Positions 52,243-60,881 are shown, counted from the stretch's first letter. The stretch is DNA of 64,000 bases from CAVSUR01 sp963846005 (GCA_963846005.1 CAWJUH010000005.1:124001-188000), one strand, 5' to 3'. Notes: generated by a model not told the origin, from the letters alone. A program made the numbers and translations.

Positions 52243-52911
52243 ATGTTCGGATCAGGACGTGCCCGGATGACGGGCACGCGATGGGCAGGCGTGGCGCTAG
52301 CCGGCCTGCTCGCGACTGGGGCTGCGGTGGCCTCGGGGACGGCGTTCGCGTCCTCGGCCTCGCCTGCCTCGGCCATGAGCGGCATGCAGATGACCGCCGC
52401 CACCAGTCACAGCCATAAGGGCTTCACCCGCGGCTGGTACCACGGCCGCACGGTGTGGTTCTACTACTCGAAGAACTTCTCCTGCGCCAGCCCCCCGGCC
52501 AGCAAGGCCGCCTCCGGCTGCGAGGCCGGCACCAACTACACCCAGACGCCGGCGAGCACCTTCGATCCGCTGTACGTCATGGTGCCGATTGGGTTCACCC
52601 CGGCCAAGTCGACCCTGCAGTGCCCGGCCGGCCACTGCATCGACCACCCGTCCACGATCGACCTGTCCGCGGTGCTCGGCAGCAAGGACGGCAACGTGCC
52701 GCTGCCCGCGCACAGCCACATCGTGGCCACCGCCAACAGCCATCAGTCCGAGTGGTGGAACGTCGACGTGGTCGGTGTCACCAGCCAGAAGACCTGGAAC
52801 ACCATCGTCTCGCACAAGACCGACTGGGAGCTGCGCTACCTGCAGCGCACCAGCACGCACGTGACCGGCAACATCCCGACCAACCTGTTCCTCTATTTCG
52901 CGGTGCGCTAG
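52243..52911 (+). CDS. Secreted protein of unknown function
   Basis: 222 residues. A signal peptide (GTRWAGVALAGLLATGAAVASGTAFA) should be cut near residue 36-40. The mature start is Met/His-rich (AMSGMQMTAATSHSHKG). The domain includes GFTRGWYHGRTVWFYYSKNFSC, FDPLYVMVPIGF, CPAGHCIDHPSTIDLSAVLG, LPAHSHIVATANSHQSEWWNVDVVGVTSQKTWNTI. Four cysteines could pair, and the many histidines hint at metal binding. GGAGGGGG precedes ATG 52243. Three regular hairpins follow the stop. No family recognised. Confidence 0.75.
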   Translation: MFGSGRARMTGTRWAGVALAGLLATGAAVASGTAFASSASPASAMSGMQMTAATSHSHKGFTRGWYHGRTVWFYYSKNFSCASPPASKAASGCEAGTNYTQTPASTFDPLYVMVPIGFTPAKSTLQCPAGHCIDHPSTIDLSAVLGSKDGNVPLPAHSHIVATANSHQSEWWNVDVVGVTSQKTWNTIVSHKTDWELRYLQRTSTHVTGNIPTNLFLYFAVR

Positions 52912-52921
52912 CCGCCGGACT

Positions 52922-53065
52922 GCTGGTCCCGCCCGCCTCTCGAGGGGGGAGGCGGGCGGGACCAGCCAGGCTCCGGTTCCGGCCGCCTGTGGAGGGGACA
53001 GGCGGCCGGGACCGGCCGGGCACCGGCCCTGGCCGTCTTCCGAGGGGGGAACGGCCGGGGCCGGT
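52922..53065 (+). other. Three evenly spaced GC-rich hairpins with GAGGGG loops
   Basis: Hairpin 1 (52922-52966): 18-bp perfect stem, 9-nt loop TCGAGGGGG. Hairpin 2 (52973-53015): 18-bp stem with one G-U pair, loop GGAGGGG. Hairpin 3 (53022-53065): 18 base pairs with a 2-nt bulge and one wobble, loop GAGGGG. The spacers between them are exactly 6 nt. The first begins 10 bp after the secreted-protein stop and could terminate transcription; three in series with a shared loop suggest an RNA element or repeated processing site. Confidence 0.8.
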
Positions 53066-53115
53066 CCGGTGCCTGACCAGGCCCTGACCAGGCAACGGCA
53101 AGGGAGAGTCACGAC

Positions 53116-54621
53116 ATGACCAGCACCACCCAGCAGGCGCACCGGCGCCGCGGCGGCGGCGTCCTGCGCAGCTGGCGCGCTGCCGTCGGGCTGACCGCGA
53201 TCGCCGGGGCGGGCGCCGTCGTGGCCGGCGTGCTGCTGCCCTGGGCCGAGGCGTTCGCCGGGCTGATCTCCATTCCCGGGATCCGGGGCTCCAACGGCAA
53301 GATCATGCTGGTGCTGGCCGTGATCCTGGCCCTGGCCGGGCTGGCCCACCTGGTCCGCGGTGACACCCGCAGCCGGTGGGCTATCGGCCTGACGGGCTTC
53401 GTCATCCTGGCGTTCTCCGGTTACCTGCTGGTGCGCCTGTCGACCACGGTGCGGGCGCTCAGCGGATCGATGGACCTGATCCGCGGCGGCCCTGGGCTGT
53501 GGGTCACCGGCGGCGGGTCGCTGGCCGCGTTCGCCACCTTCTTCCTGCCGGCCTCGGACCAGCGGACGTTCGCGCGCCGCCCCGCGGCCGGCGCCGGTCT
53601 CGTCGCCTGGGCGGGTGACCGGGTGTCGGCCGGCCCGCGGCGCTGGCTGCAACTCGCCCTCGGCGCCGCCTGGCTGCTGGACGCGGCGCTGCAGTACCAG
53701 CCGTTCATGTTCAGCCGCGGCTTCGCCGCCGCCATCATCGAGCCGGCCGGGATGGGCAGCCCGGCCTTCGTCTCCACTCCGGTCATGTCCTACGGGTCGC
53801 TGATCGAGCACAGCCCGGTGCTGACCAACGCCGTCTTCGCCACGGTCCAGCTGGCCCTGGCCGCCGGCCTGTTCTGGCGGCCCGCCGTGCGCGCCGCGCT
53901 GGCCGGCAGCCTCGCGTGGGGGATCGGCGTGTGGTGGGTCGGCGAGGGCATGGGAATGCTCTTCAGCGGGACCGCCTCGCCGCTGACCGGGGCGCCGGGC
54001 GCGGCGCTGCTGTACGCGCTGATCGCGGTGCTCGCCTGGCCGCGGCGCCAGCAGGCTGAGGACTCGCGAACGGGCGGTTCGGTGGCCGGCCGCGGCCCGC
54101 TGGGCCGCCGGTTCGCGCAGATCGCCTGGCTGGCGGTGTGGGGCTCGGGAGCCTTGCTGCTGCTGCAGTCGTCCAGCCTGGCCAGCGGCGCGTTGCGCGG
54201 GAGCATCGGCGGGCTGGCGGATGGCGAGCCCGGCTGGATCGCGGCGATGGACCGCGGCGTGGCCGCGGCGGCCGGCTCCGGCGCGGCCATCACGATCACC
54301 CTGGCCGTGATCTTCGCGGTCATCGCCGCCGGGATCTTCGTGCCCGCGGCGGTCCGGCCGGTCCTCATCCTGGCCGTGATCACCGCACTGGCCGTGTGGG
54401 TGCTCGGGGAGAACTTCGGCGCGATCGCGACCGGCCAGGGCACCGACCCGAACACCGGCCCGTTGCTGGTGCTGCTCGCCTTCGCCTACTGGCCGCGGGC
54501 GGCCACGGCCCGCGGGCCGGCCGCCGCGGCCGGGCGGGCAGGCGAGGCGGTGCCGGGCGAGCCGGTCCCGGCCGGGCCTGCGCCCGCCACCACCGCCCGG
54601 CCCCGCACCCTGACCGGATGA
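53116..54621 (+). CDS. Polytopic membrane protein of unknown function
   Basis: 501 residues with about 12 hydrophobic helices. An N-terminal membrane domain (LTAIAGAGAVVAGVLLPWAEAFAG, LVLAVILALAGLAHLV) is followed by a second bundle starting RRWLQLALGAAWLLDAALQYQPFMF. The end carries a helix with GTDPNTGPLLVLLAFAYW, a phrase seen in other uncharacterised actinobacterial membrane proteins. AAGGGAGAG sits just before ATG 53116. It follows the triple hairpins and the secreted protein. Function not recognised. Confidence 0.78.
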   Translation: MTSTTQQAHRRRGGGVLRSWRAAVGLTAIAGAGAVVAGVLLPWAEAFAGLISIPGIRGSNGKIMLVLAVILALAGLAHLVRGDTRSRWAIGLTGFVILAFSGYLLVRLSTTVRALSGSMDLIRGGPGLWVTGGGSLAAFATFFLPASDQRTFARRPAAGAGLVAWAGDRVSAGPRRWLQLALGAAWLLDAALQYQPFMFSRGFAAAIIEPAGMGSPAFVSTPVMSYGSLIEHSPVLTNAVFATVQLALAAGLFWRPAVRAALAGSLAWGIGVWWVGEGMGMLFSGTASPLTGAPGAALLYALIAVLAWPRRQQAEDSRTGGSVAGRGPLGRRFAQIAWLAVWGSGALLLLQSSSLASGALRGSIGGLADGEPGWIAAMDRGVAAAAGSGAAITITLAVIFAVIAAGIFVPAAVRPVLILAVITALAVWVLGENFGAIATGQGTDPNTGPLLVLLAFAYWPRAATARGPAAAAGRAGEAVPGEPVPAGPAPATTARPRTLTG

Positions 54622-54692
54622 GACGGGCGCCTGCGCCAGGTCAGATCCGGCGGCGATAATGCCGGAAACGGGGGCGCACCGGCGGAGGCGGC

Positions 54693-55478
54693 GTGGTCGA
54701 ACTGAAGAGTCCCGCGGAGATCGAGGCCATGCGGGCCGCAGGCCAGGTAGTGGCCGGCGTGCTGGCCGCGGTCCGGGCGAAGGCGGCCGTCGGGGTGCGG
54801 CTCAGCGAGCTTGACCAGGTGGCCCGGTCGGTGCTGACCGCCGCCGGAGCGAGCTCGCCGTTCCTGGACTACCAGCCCAGCTTCGCCCAGACGCCCTACC
54901 CGGCGGTGATCTGCACGTCGGTCAACGACGCGGTGCTGCACGGCATCCCGACCGGCTACCGGCTGCGCGACGGCGACCTGCTCAGCGTCGACTGCGGCGC
55001 CACGCTCGGCGGCTGGACCGGCGACGCGGCCATCTCGCTGACCGTGGGAACGCCCCGCCCGGCCGATGTCCGGCTGATCGAGACCACGCAGGCCGCGCTG
55101 GCCGCGGGGATCGCGGCGGCGGTCCCCGGCGGGCGGCTCGGCGACGTCTCGGCCGCGATCGGCGCGATCGCCCGGGCGGCGGGCTACGGCCTGAACACCG
55201 ACTTCGGCGGCCACGGGGTCGGCCGCACCATGCACGAGGCGCCGTCGGTGCCCAACGAGGGCCGGGCCCGGCGCGGGCTCAAGCTCAGCCCCGGCCTGGT
55301 CATCGCCATCGAGCCGTGGTTCATGGCGGGCGGGGACGACCGTTACCGGGTGGACGACGACGGCTGGACGCTGCGGTCGGGGGACGGCAGCCGGGCCGCG
55401 CACGCCGAGCACACCGTGGCGGTGACGGCCGGCGGCCCGGTCATCCTGACCGCGCCCGACGGCGCCGGCGCTAGCTGA
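54693..55478 (+). CDS. map: Methionine aminopeptidase type I
   Basis: 261 residues. CTSVNDAVLHGIP (His), LLSVDCGATLGGWTGDAAISL (two Asp metal ligands), GGHGVGRTMHEAPSVPNEG (His ligand), VIAIEPWFM (Glu) and AHAEHTVAV (Glu) make the complete dinuclear metal site. It removes the initiator Met from nascent proteins. GTG 54693 has GGAGG at 54684-54688. The gene's TGA is the first in a 17-bp array that also supplies the stop of the convergent neighbour. A second map paralogue elsewhere would be usual. Confidence 0.93.
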   Translation: MVELKSPAEIEAMRAAGQVVAGVLAAVRAKAAVGVRLSELDQVARSVLTAAGASSPFLDYQPSFAQTPYPAVICTSVNDAVLHGIPTGYRLRDGDLLSVDCGATLGGWTGDAAISLTVGTPRPADVRLIETTQAALAAGIAAAVPGGRLGDVSAAIGAIARAAGYGLNTDFGGHGVGRTMHEAPSVPNEGRARRGLKLSPGLVIAIEPWFMAGGDDRYRVDDDGWTLRSGDGSRAAHAEHTVAVTAGGPVILTAPDGAGAS

Positions 55479-55537
55479 GGGACAGCGCTAGCTGAGGGAC
55501 AGCGCTAGCTGAGGGACAGCGCTAGCTGAGGGACAAG
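55470..55537. repeat. 17-bp tandem array carrying stop codons for two convergent genes
   Basis: Four copies of GCTAGCTGAGGGACAGC. Each copy has TGA on the plus strand (55476, 55493, 55510, 55527) and TAG on the minus strand. map stops in the first copy and the AceE/transketolase-like gene stops in the last copy. Period 17 rotates the stops through all frames on both strands. Confidence 0.95.
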
Positions 55538-57918
55538 GCGGCCAGGGCGGCGTTGACGATCGAGCCGGGATCCAGGTCGTGCGCCCGGTACAGGTCGGCG
55601 ACCGAGCCGGACTGGCCGAATGCGTCCACCCCCAGGCTGACCGCGGGCACGCCCAGCGCCGAGCCCAGCCAGCTCAGCGTGTGCGAGGCCGCGTCGTGCA
55701 CGGTCACCACCGGGGCCCGGCCGCCGAACGCGGCGCGCAGCGCGCCGGCCGCCGACGGGGTGGTCGCGGTCCGCACCCCCTGGCGCAGCGTGCGCTGCCA
55801 GGCCCGGTAGAGCCGGTCGGCCGAGGTGATGTCCACCACCGAGGCGGCCACCCCCTCGTCGGCCAGCTCGGCCGCGGCCGCCAGCACCTCGGGCAGCACC
55901 GCCCCGGACGCGGCCAGGGACACCGCGGGCGCGCCGGCCTGCGCGGCCTCGCCCGCGTCGACCAGCCGGTAGCCGCCGGCCAGCACCTGGCGCCGCAGGA
56001 CCGCGTCCCCGAGCCGCTCCCGGGCCGCCGCGAACGGCTGCTGGTCGATGGCCCGGGTGGTGAGCCGGAAGTAATACGAGCCATCCTCGGACCCGCCCGG
56101 CGGCGCCGGGGCGGAGGCGTCCTGGCCGCCGGCCCCGGCCACCGACTGCAGCGCGCCGCACAGCAGCCAGTCCAGCGCCACCGCGTAGCCGGGCTCGATG
56201 AACGTGACGTTCGGCAGCTCCAGGCCGACCGAGGCGGTGATGGTCGACTGGTGCGCGCCGCCCTCGGGAGCCAGCGTGACCCCGGACGGGGTGCCCGCCA
56301 CGATGAACCGGGCTCCCGAGTACACCGAGTACAGGAAGGCATCCAGGCCGCGCAGCACGAACGGGTCGTAGACGGTGCCGACCGGCAGCAGCGGCTGGGC
56401 GGACAGGTCGAAGGCCAGGCCGAGCTGGCCGAGCAGCAGGAACAGGTTCATCTCGCTGATGCCGAGCTCGATGTGCTGGCCCTGCGGGCCCTCGGCCCAC
56501 TTGAGGATCATGTCGTCGGTCCAGGACCGGCGCTGGTCCGGGCTGAACACCCCGGTCCGGTTGATGAACCCGGCCAGGTTGGTCGAGGTGGCCACGTCCG
56601 GCGCGGCCGTGACCAGGTAGGGCCGCACCCGGGGGTCCCGGGACAGATCGACAAGAAGCCGCCCGAAGGCTTCCTGCGTCGCGATCGGCTTGGCGGCCCG
56701 CAGCCCGGCGGCGTCCGGCACGGTGATCACCGGCGCGGACGTCGGGGGCGGCTGGGCCAGGTGCTCGCGCCGGGCCGCCGCCCACTGCCCGGCCGGGGTC
56801 ATCGGGTCCAGCCGGTCCCATTCGGTGCCGGGCGTGAGGCCCAGGCGGTCGCGCATCTGGCTGACCTGCTCGGTGCTGAGCAGGGCGGAGTGGTTGCGCG
56901 GGTGGCCGGCCATCGGCAGGCCCCAGCCCTTGATCGTGTAGGCGAACACCACGCTGGGCTGGCCGGCGTGCGCGTCGCACTCGGCGAACGCGGCCAGCAG
57001 CGCGCCGAGGTCATGCCCGGCCAGGTCGGTGACGAGCGCGGCCAGCTCGGCGTCGCCGATGCCGCGGCACAGCTGCTCGACCTGCGGCGGGGCGCCGTCC
57101 AGGAACCGGCTGCGCAGCGCCGCCGGGTCCAGGCCGAACAGCGACTGGTAGTGCTCGTTCGGCATCGCGTCGATCCAGCCGCGCAGCGCCTCGCCGCCCG
57201 GCCCGGCGAACGCCTGCTGCAGCCGGTTGCCGTACTTGGCCTCGACCACATGCCAGCCGGACGCGGCGAACCGCTGCTCCCACTGGGCGATCCGCACCCC
57301 GGGCACGACCCGGTCCAGCGACTGGCGGTTCACGTCGATGATCCACAGCACGTTGCCCAGGCCCTCGGTGGCCGGGTCGGAGACGGCCTCCCAGATGTTG
57401 CCCTCGTCCAGCTCCGCGTCGCCGAGCAGGGCCACGAACCGGCTGCGCGGCCGCGGCCCGAAGTGCGCGTCCACGTACCGCCGCGCCACCGCGGCGAACA
57501 GCGGCGCGGCCGCGCCGAGCCCGACCGAGCCGGTGGAGAAGTCCACGGTATCGGGATCCTTGGTGCGGCTGGGGTAGGACTGCAGGCCGCCGAACGCGCG
57601 CAGCCGCGGCAGGTAGGACCGGTCCAGGTTGCCGAGCAGGTACTGGATGGCGTGGAAGACCGGCGAGGCGTGCGGCTTGACGCTGACCTTGTCCGGGGCG
57701 TCCAGGTAGCTGAAGTACAGCGCGGTCATCGCGGTGACCAGGCTGGCGCTGGAGGCCTGGTGGCCGCCGACCTTGACCCCGTCGCCGGTGTCCCGGTCGT
57801 GGTTGGCCGCGTCCACGATCCTGGTAGCCAGCCACAGCACCCGCCGCTGGATCTCCTCCAGCACGGCCAGGTCGGCCGCCTCGTGCTGGCTCTGGCTGAC
57901 GGTGCTCGGTGTGCTCAT
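55522..57918 (-). CDS. Thiamine-diphosphate-dependent pyruvate dehydrogenase E1 (AceE)/transketolase-like enzyme
   Basis: 798 residues. GGHQASSASLVTAMTALYFSYLDAP and KPHASPVFHAIQYLLG open the TPP domain. VDFSTGSVGLGAAAPLFAAVARRY and FVALLGDAELDEGNIWEAV...IIDVNRQSLD match the GDG-x(n)-NN-type TPP/metal motif, here G-D-A-E...D-x-N. The pyrimidine domain and a C-terminal transketolase fold (HDAASHTLSWLGSALG) follow. It resembles homodimeric AceE but is ~100 residues shorter, and no lipoyl E2 or E3 gene is nearby. ATG 57918. It could be a variant PDH E1 or an uncharacterised transketolase; the acceptor is unknown. Confidence 0.8.
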   Translation of the reverse strand: MSTPSTVSQSQHEAADLAVLEEIQRRVLWLATRIVDAANHDRDTGDGVKVGGHQASSASLVTAMTALYFSYLDAPDKVSVKPHASPVFHAIQYLLGNLDRSYLPRLRAFGGLQSYPSRTKDPDTVDFSTGSVGLGAAAPLFAAVARRYVDAHFGPRPRSRFVALLGDAELDEGNIWEAVSDPATEGLGNVLWIIDVNRQSLDRVVPGVRIAQWEQRFAASGWHVVEAKYGNRLQQAFAGPGGEALRGWIDAMPNEHYQSLFGLDPAALRSRFLDGAPPQVEQLCRGIGDAELAALVTDLAGHDLGALLAAFAECDAHAGQPSVVFAYTIKGWGLPMAGHPRNHSALLSTEQVSQMRDRLGLTPGTEWDRLDPMTPAGQWAAARREHLAQPPPTSAPVITVPDAAGLRAAKPIATQEAFGRLLVDLSRDPRVRPYLVTAAPDVATSTNLAGFINRTGVFSPDQRRSWTDDMILKWAEGPQGQHIELGISEMNLFLLLGQLGLAFDLSAQPLLPVGTVYDPFVLRGLDAFLYSVYSGARFIVAGTPSGVTLAPEGGAHQSTITASVGLELPNVTFIEPGYAVALDWLLCGALQSVAGAGGQDASAPAPPGGSEDGSYYFRLTTRAIDQQPFAAARERLGDAVLRRQVLAGGYRLVDAGEAAQAGAPAVSLAASGAVLPEVLAAAAELADEGVAASVVDITSADRLYRAWQRTLRQGVRTATTPSAAGALRAAFGGRAPVVTVHDAASHTLSWLGSALGVPAVSLGVDAFGQSGSVADLYRAHDLDPGSIVNAALAALSLS

Positions 57919-58249
57919 CTAGGGCCCCGTGCTCGATCGGTTACGATGAGGTCAGTCATGCGGCGCTACGTACTCATCCTTAGCAGCCGTAGCGGGACTT
58001 GATCCAGGGCAGGCCAGCACCCGCTACGGGATGAGGCGCTGGCCGCCTGCCGTCAGGCAGCTGATCGGAACAGCCGTCAGGCAGCTGATCGGAACAGCCG
58101 TCAGGCATCCGATCCGATCTCCCTGATCTCGCCGCTGAGCGCGCCGTCGCCCGCGATGCCGCAGCCCGGCGATCAGCCTGACCCGGCCCGGCCATCTGCC
58201 AGCTGGCACGCCCTGCAGCGATGATCGTTTCCCGCATGAGGAGAGTGCC
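57919..58249. other. Intergenic region with a 24-bp repeat
   Basis: About 330 bp between the divergent AceE-like gene and a small plus-strand frame. It contains 2.5 copies of CGTCAGGCAGCTGATCGGAA-type sequence with a 24-bp period (58050-58110). Near the AceE-like gene, GATCGGTTACGATGAGGTCAG is locally AT-richer and may hold its promoter. No gene is visible. Confidence 0.5.
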
Positions 58250-58402
58250 ATGTCCGACCCCCGAGCACGCCGCCGCCGGCCCGCGCGCCCCGCACCAGCC
58301 CCGGCCGCGGGACCTGACCCCGCCGCGCAGGCCCAGCAGGCCGTGCAGATGGCCATGGACCGCCGCGACAACGGCGGCGAGACCGGCCAGCATGCCGCCT
58401 GA
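58250..58402 (+). CDS. Possible 50-residue basic protein
   Basis: ATG 58250 has GAGGAGAG about 6 nt upstream. The frame gives a basic Arg/Pro/Ala start, then QAQQAVQMAMDRRDNGGETG, a short amphipathic helix, and ends at 58402. The good ribosome site is the main support; the gene is too short for more. A long inverted repeat begins 10 bp after its stop and would terminate it. Confidence 0.4.
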   Translation: MSDPRARRRRPARPAPAPAAGPDPAAQAQQAVQMAMDRRDNGGETGQHAA

Positions 58403-58412
58403 CGCCCGGCAG

Positions 58413-58470
58413 CCTCGTGATCGCGGACCATCTTCAGGTCTATCTGCCGGAAGGGTCCACGATCACGAGG
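58413..58470. terminator. Long inverted repeat, probable bidirectional terminator
   Basis: Arms 58413-58429 and 58454-58470 pair over 17 positions with one mismatch (CCTCGTGATCG / CGATCACGAGG, then GGACC/GGTCC), around a 24-nt loop. It lies between the small plus-strand frame and the end of the minus-strand IclR gene, so it can serve both. CTTTC follows on the plus side. Confidence 0.6.
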
Positions 58471-58562
58471 CCGGCCTTTCGCGGCCCCGTCCGGCCTCGC
58501 GCAGGCCAGGGGAGCGGCCCCGGCGAGGCCGGCCTGACCGGCTGCGCTGACCAGGCCGCAGG

Positions 58563-59348
58563 TCAGGACAGGCCGGCCAGGCCGGCCAGCTCGGCTGCGG
58601 CCTGCGTGACCAGCGGGGCCAGTCTCTTGCCGGGCGACGGCCCAAGCCGGCTGACCGGGCCAGAGACGCACAGCGCGCCGAGGATCGCGTCCCCGGCGGC
58701 GGTCGTCCCGGCGGGCGGGCTGGCGGGCCGGGCGGCTTCTTGCCTCCCATGGCGCAGCACCGGAGCGCTCACGCTCGCCACCCCGGCCTCCCGTTCCGCG
58801 ACGCTCTGCGCCCAGCCGCGGCGGCGGACCGCGGCCAGCTCGGCCGCGGTCGCCGCGGGGAACCGGGCCGCGTCCGCCGACCAGGCGAGCAGCACCTTGC
58901 CGCCCGAGCCGGCGTCCAGCGGCAGCAGCGCGCCGACCGGCACGCTGTCGCGCAGGCCCGCGCCGGCGTCCCGGGCCGCGACGCATAGCCGCCGGTCGGC
59001 CGAGCGCACATACAGCTGCACGCTCTCGCCGGTCTCGGCGTGCAGCCGGGCCAGCACCGGGGCCGACCAGGCGGCCAGCTCGGTGGCCGGGCCGGCCCGC
59101 ACGGCCAGCTCGGTCAGCCGCGGCCCGAGCCGGAACGCGCCGCCGTCGCCCCGCGCGACCAGGCCGTGCGCCTCCAGCGAGACCAGCAGCCGGTGCGCCG
59201 TGGGCCGCGGCAGCCCGGTCCGCTCGGCCAGCGCGCGCAGCGGCAGCGGCCCGTCCGCCAGCACGCCGAGCAGGCCGACCGCCCGGTCCAGCACGCCGAC
59301 CGCCGTGATCCGGTTGCCGCCGGGGACAGCCTCCCGTAGGCTATTCAT
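58563..59348 (-). CDS. IclR-family regulator of leucine/amino acid genes (NdgR/LtbR-like)
   Basis: 261 residues. ITAVGVLDRAVGLLGVLADGPLPLRALAERTGLPRPTAHRLLVSLEAHGLVARGDGGAFRLGPRL is the winged-helix domain. The effector domain follows with ETGESVQLYVRSADRRLCVAARDAGAGLRDSVPVGALLPLDAGSGGKVLLAW. In actinobacteria an IclR regulator divergent from leuCD is the NdgR/AreB/LtbR type, controlling leucine and other amino acid genes; position and sequence both fit. The start at ATG 59348 lies within an inverted repeat that also precedes leuC, so it would repress itself. A GTG at 59294 is a possible later start. Confidence 0.9.
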   Translation of the reverse strand: MNSLREAVPGGNRITAVGVLDRAVGLLGVLADGPLPLRALAERTGLPRPTAHRLLVSLEAHGLVARGDGGAFRLGPRLTELAVRAGPATELAAWSAPVLARLHAETGESVQLYVRSADRRLCVAARDAGAGLRDSVPVGALLPLDAGSGGKVLLAWSADAARFPAATAAELAAVRRRGWAQSVAEREAGVASVSAPVLRHGRQEAARPASPPAGTTAAGDAILGALCVSGPVSRLGPSPGKRLAPLVTQAAAELAGLAGLS

Positions 59349-59364
59349 ATCCTGAACAGGTTAT
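59347..59364. promoter_or_regulatory. Candidate IclR (NdgR-like) operator between regulator and leuC
   Basis: ATATCCTG-AA-CAGGTTAT is an inverted repeat with one mismatch, in a locally AT-rich stretch covering the start of the IclR gene and 117 bp before leuC. It is the only clear dyad in the divergent region and is the natural site for the regulator. Confidence 0.6.
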
Positions 59365-59480
59365 CTCACTATTCGAGATCCGGCCCGGCCATCCGCGCCG
59401 TCCGTGACCCGGATGAGACCGGTCCGGTGCCCCTCCCGGCCAGCCTGGATGACGCGATTGCCCACTGCTGCGAGGCGAAT

Positions 59481-60881
59481 GTGACCGCACGCCTTTTCGA
59501 CAAGGTCTGGGACCGCCACCTGGTGGCCAGTCCCGAAGGCGAGCCGCCCCTGATCCACATCGACCTGCACCTGGTCCACGAGGTGACCTCGCCGCAGGCG
59601 TTCGAGGGCCTGGAGCTGGCCGGCCGCCGGGTCCGGCGGCCCGACCTGACCCTGGCCACCATGGACCACGACGTCCCCACCAAGGACGCCCACAAGCCGA
59701 TCGCCGACGAGCTGGCCGCCGAGCAGATCGCCCGGCTGCGGGCCAACTGCGCCCGGCACGGCATCACCCTGCACGCGCTCGGCAGCCCGGACCAGGGCAT
59801 CGTGCACGTGATCGGCCCGCAGCTCGGGGTAACCCAGCCGGGCCTGACGATCGTCTGCGGGGACAGCCACACCTCCACCCACGGCGCGTTCGGGGCGCTG
59901 GCGTTCGGCATCGGCACCACCCAGGTCGAGCACGTGCTGGCCACCCAGACGCTGCGCCAGGTCAAGCCCGCGGCGATGGCGGTCACCGTGGAAGGCGACC
60001 TCGCGCCCGGCTGCACCGCCAAGGACCTGGTGCTCGGCATCATCCGCGCGCTCGGCACCGGCGGCGGGACCGGCTCGGTCATCGAGTACCGCGGCGCGGC
60101 GATCCGCGCGCTGGCGATGGAGGGCCGGATGACGGTCTGCAACATGTCCATCGAGGGGGGCGCCCGGGCCGGCATGATCGCGCCGGACGACACCACGTTC
60201 GGCTACCTGGAGGGCCGTCGGCACAGCCCGAAGGGCGCGGCCTGGGAGCGGGCGCTGGACGACTGGCGCGGCCTGGTCACCGACGACGGCGCCGAGTTCG
60301 ACCGCGAGATCGTGGTGGACGCGGCCGCGCTGCGCCCGGCCGTCACCTGGGGCACCAACCCGGCCCAGTCGGTGTCGATCGATGACAAGGTGCCCGACCC
60401 CGCCTCGTTCGCCAGCCCGACCGAGCGGCAGGCCGCCGGGCGGGCGCTGACCTACATGGGGCTGCAGCCCGGCGTCGCGATCCGCGACATCGCCGTGGAC
60501 ACGGTGTTCATCGGCTCGTGCACCAACGGGCGGCTGGCGGACCTGCAGCAGGCCGCCGAGGTCGTCCGCGGCCGCAAGGTCGCCGGCGGCGTGCGGGCGC
60601 TGATCGTGCCCGGCTCGGCCCTGGTCAAGGCCGAGGCCGAGGCGGAGGGCCTGGACCGGGTGTTCGCCGATGCGGGGTTCGAGTGGCGCTCGGCCGGCTG
60701 CTCGATGTGCCTCGGGATGAACGGCGACATCCTGTCCCCGGGCGAGCGCTCCGCCTCGACGAGCAACCGCAACTTCGAGGGCCGCCAGGGCCCCGGCGGC
60801 CGCACCCACCTCGTCTCGCCCGCCGTCGCCGCGGCCACCGCCGTGGCCGGCCGCTTCGCCGCACCCGGAGACCTCGCATGA
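59481..60881 (+). CDS. leuC: 3-isopropylmalate dehydratase large subunit
   Basis: 466 residues with GTG 59481 (GAGG at 59472-59475), which lines up with normal LeuC starts (TARLFDKVWDRHLV). The open frame begins earlier at 59427. DLHLVHEVTSPQAFEGL, TMDHDVPT, VCGDSHTSTHGAFGALAFGIGTTQVEHVLATQTL, FIGSCTNGRLADLQQAAEV (Fe-S Cys) and SAGCSMCLGMNGD (two Fe-S Cys) are intact. With LeuD it isomerises 2- to 3-isopropylmalate in leucine synthesis. Its stop overlaps the leuD ATG (ATGA). Confidence 0.96.
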   Translation: MTARLFDKVWDRHLVASPEGEPPLIHIDLHLVHEVTSPQAFEGLELAGRRVRRPDLTLATMDHDVPTKDAHKPIADELAAEQIARLRANCARHGITLHALGSPDQGIVHVIGPQLGVTQPGLTIVCGDSHTSTHGAFGALAFGIGTTQVEHVLATQTLRQVKPAAMAVTVEGDLAPGCTAKDLVLGIIRALGTGGGTGSVIEYRGAAIRALAMEGRMTVCNMSIEGGARAGMIAPDDTTFGYLEGRRHSPKGAAWERALDDWRGLVTDDGAEFDREIVVDAAALRPAVTWGTNPAQSVSIDDKVPDPASFASPTERQAAGRALTYMGLQPGVAIRDIAVDTVFIGSCTNGRLADLQQAAEVVRGRKVAGGVRALIVPGSALVKAEAEAEGLDRVFADAGFEWRSAGCSMCLGMNGDILSPGERSASTSNRNFEGRQGPGGRTHLVSPAVAAATAVAGRFAAPGDLA

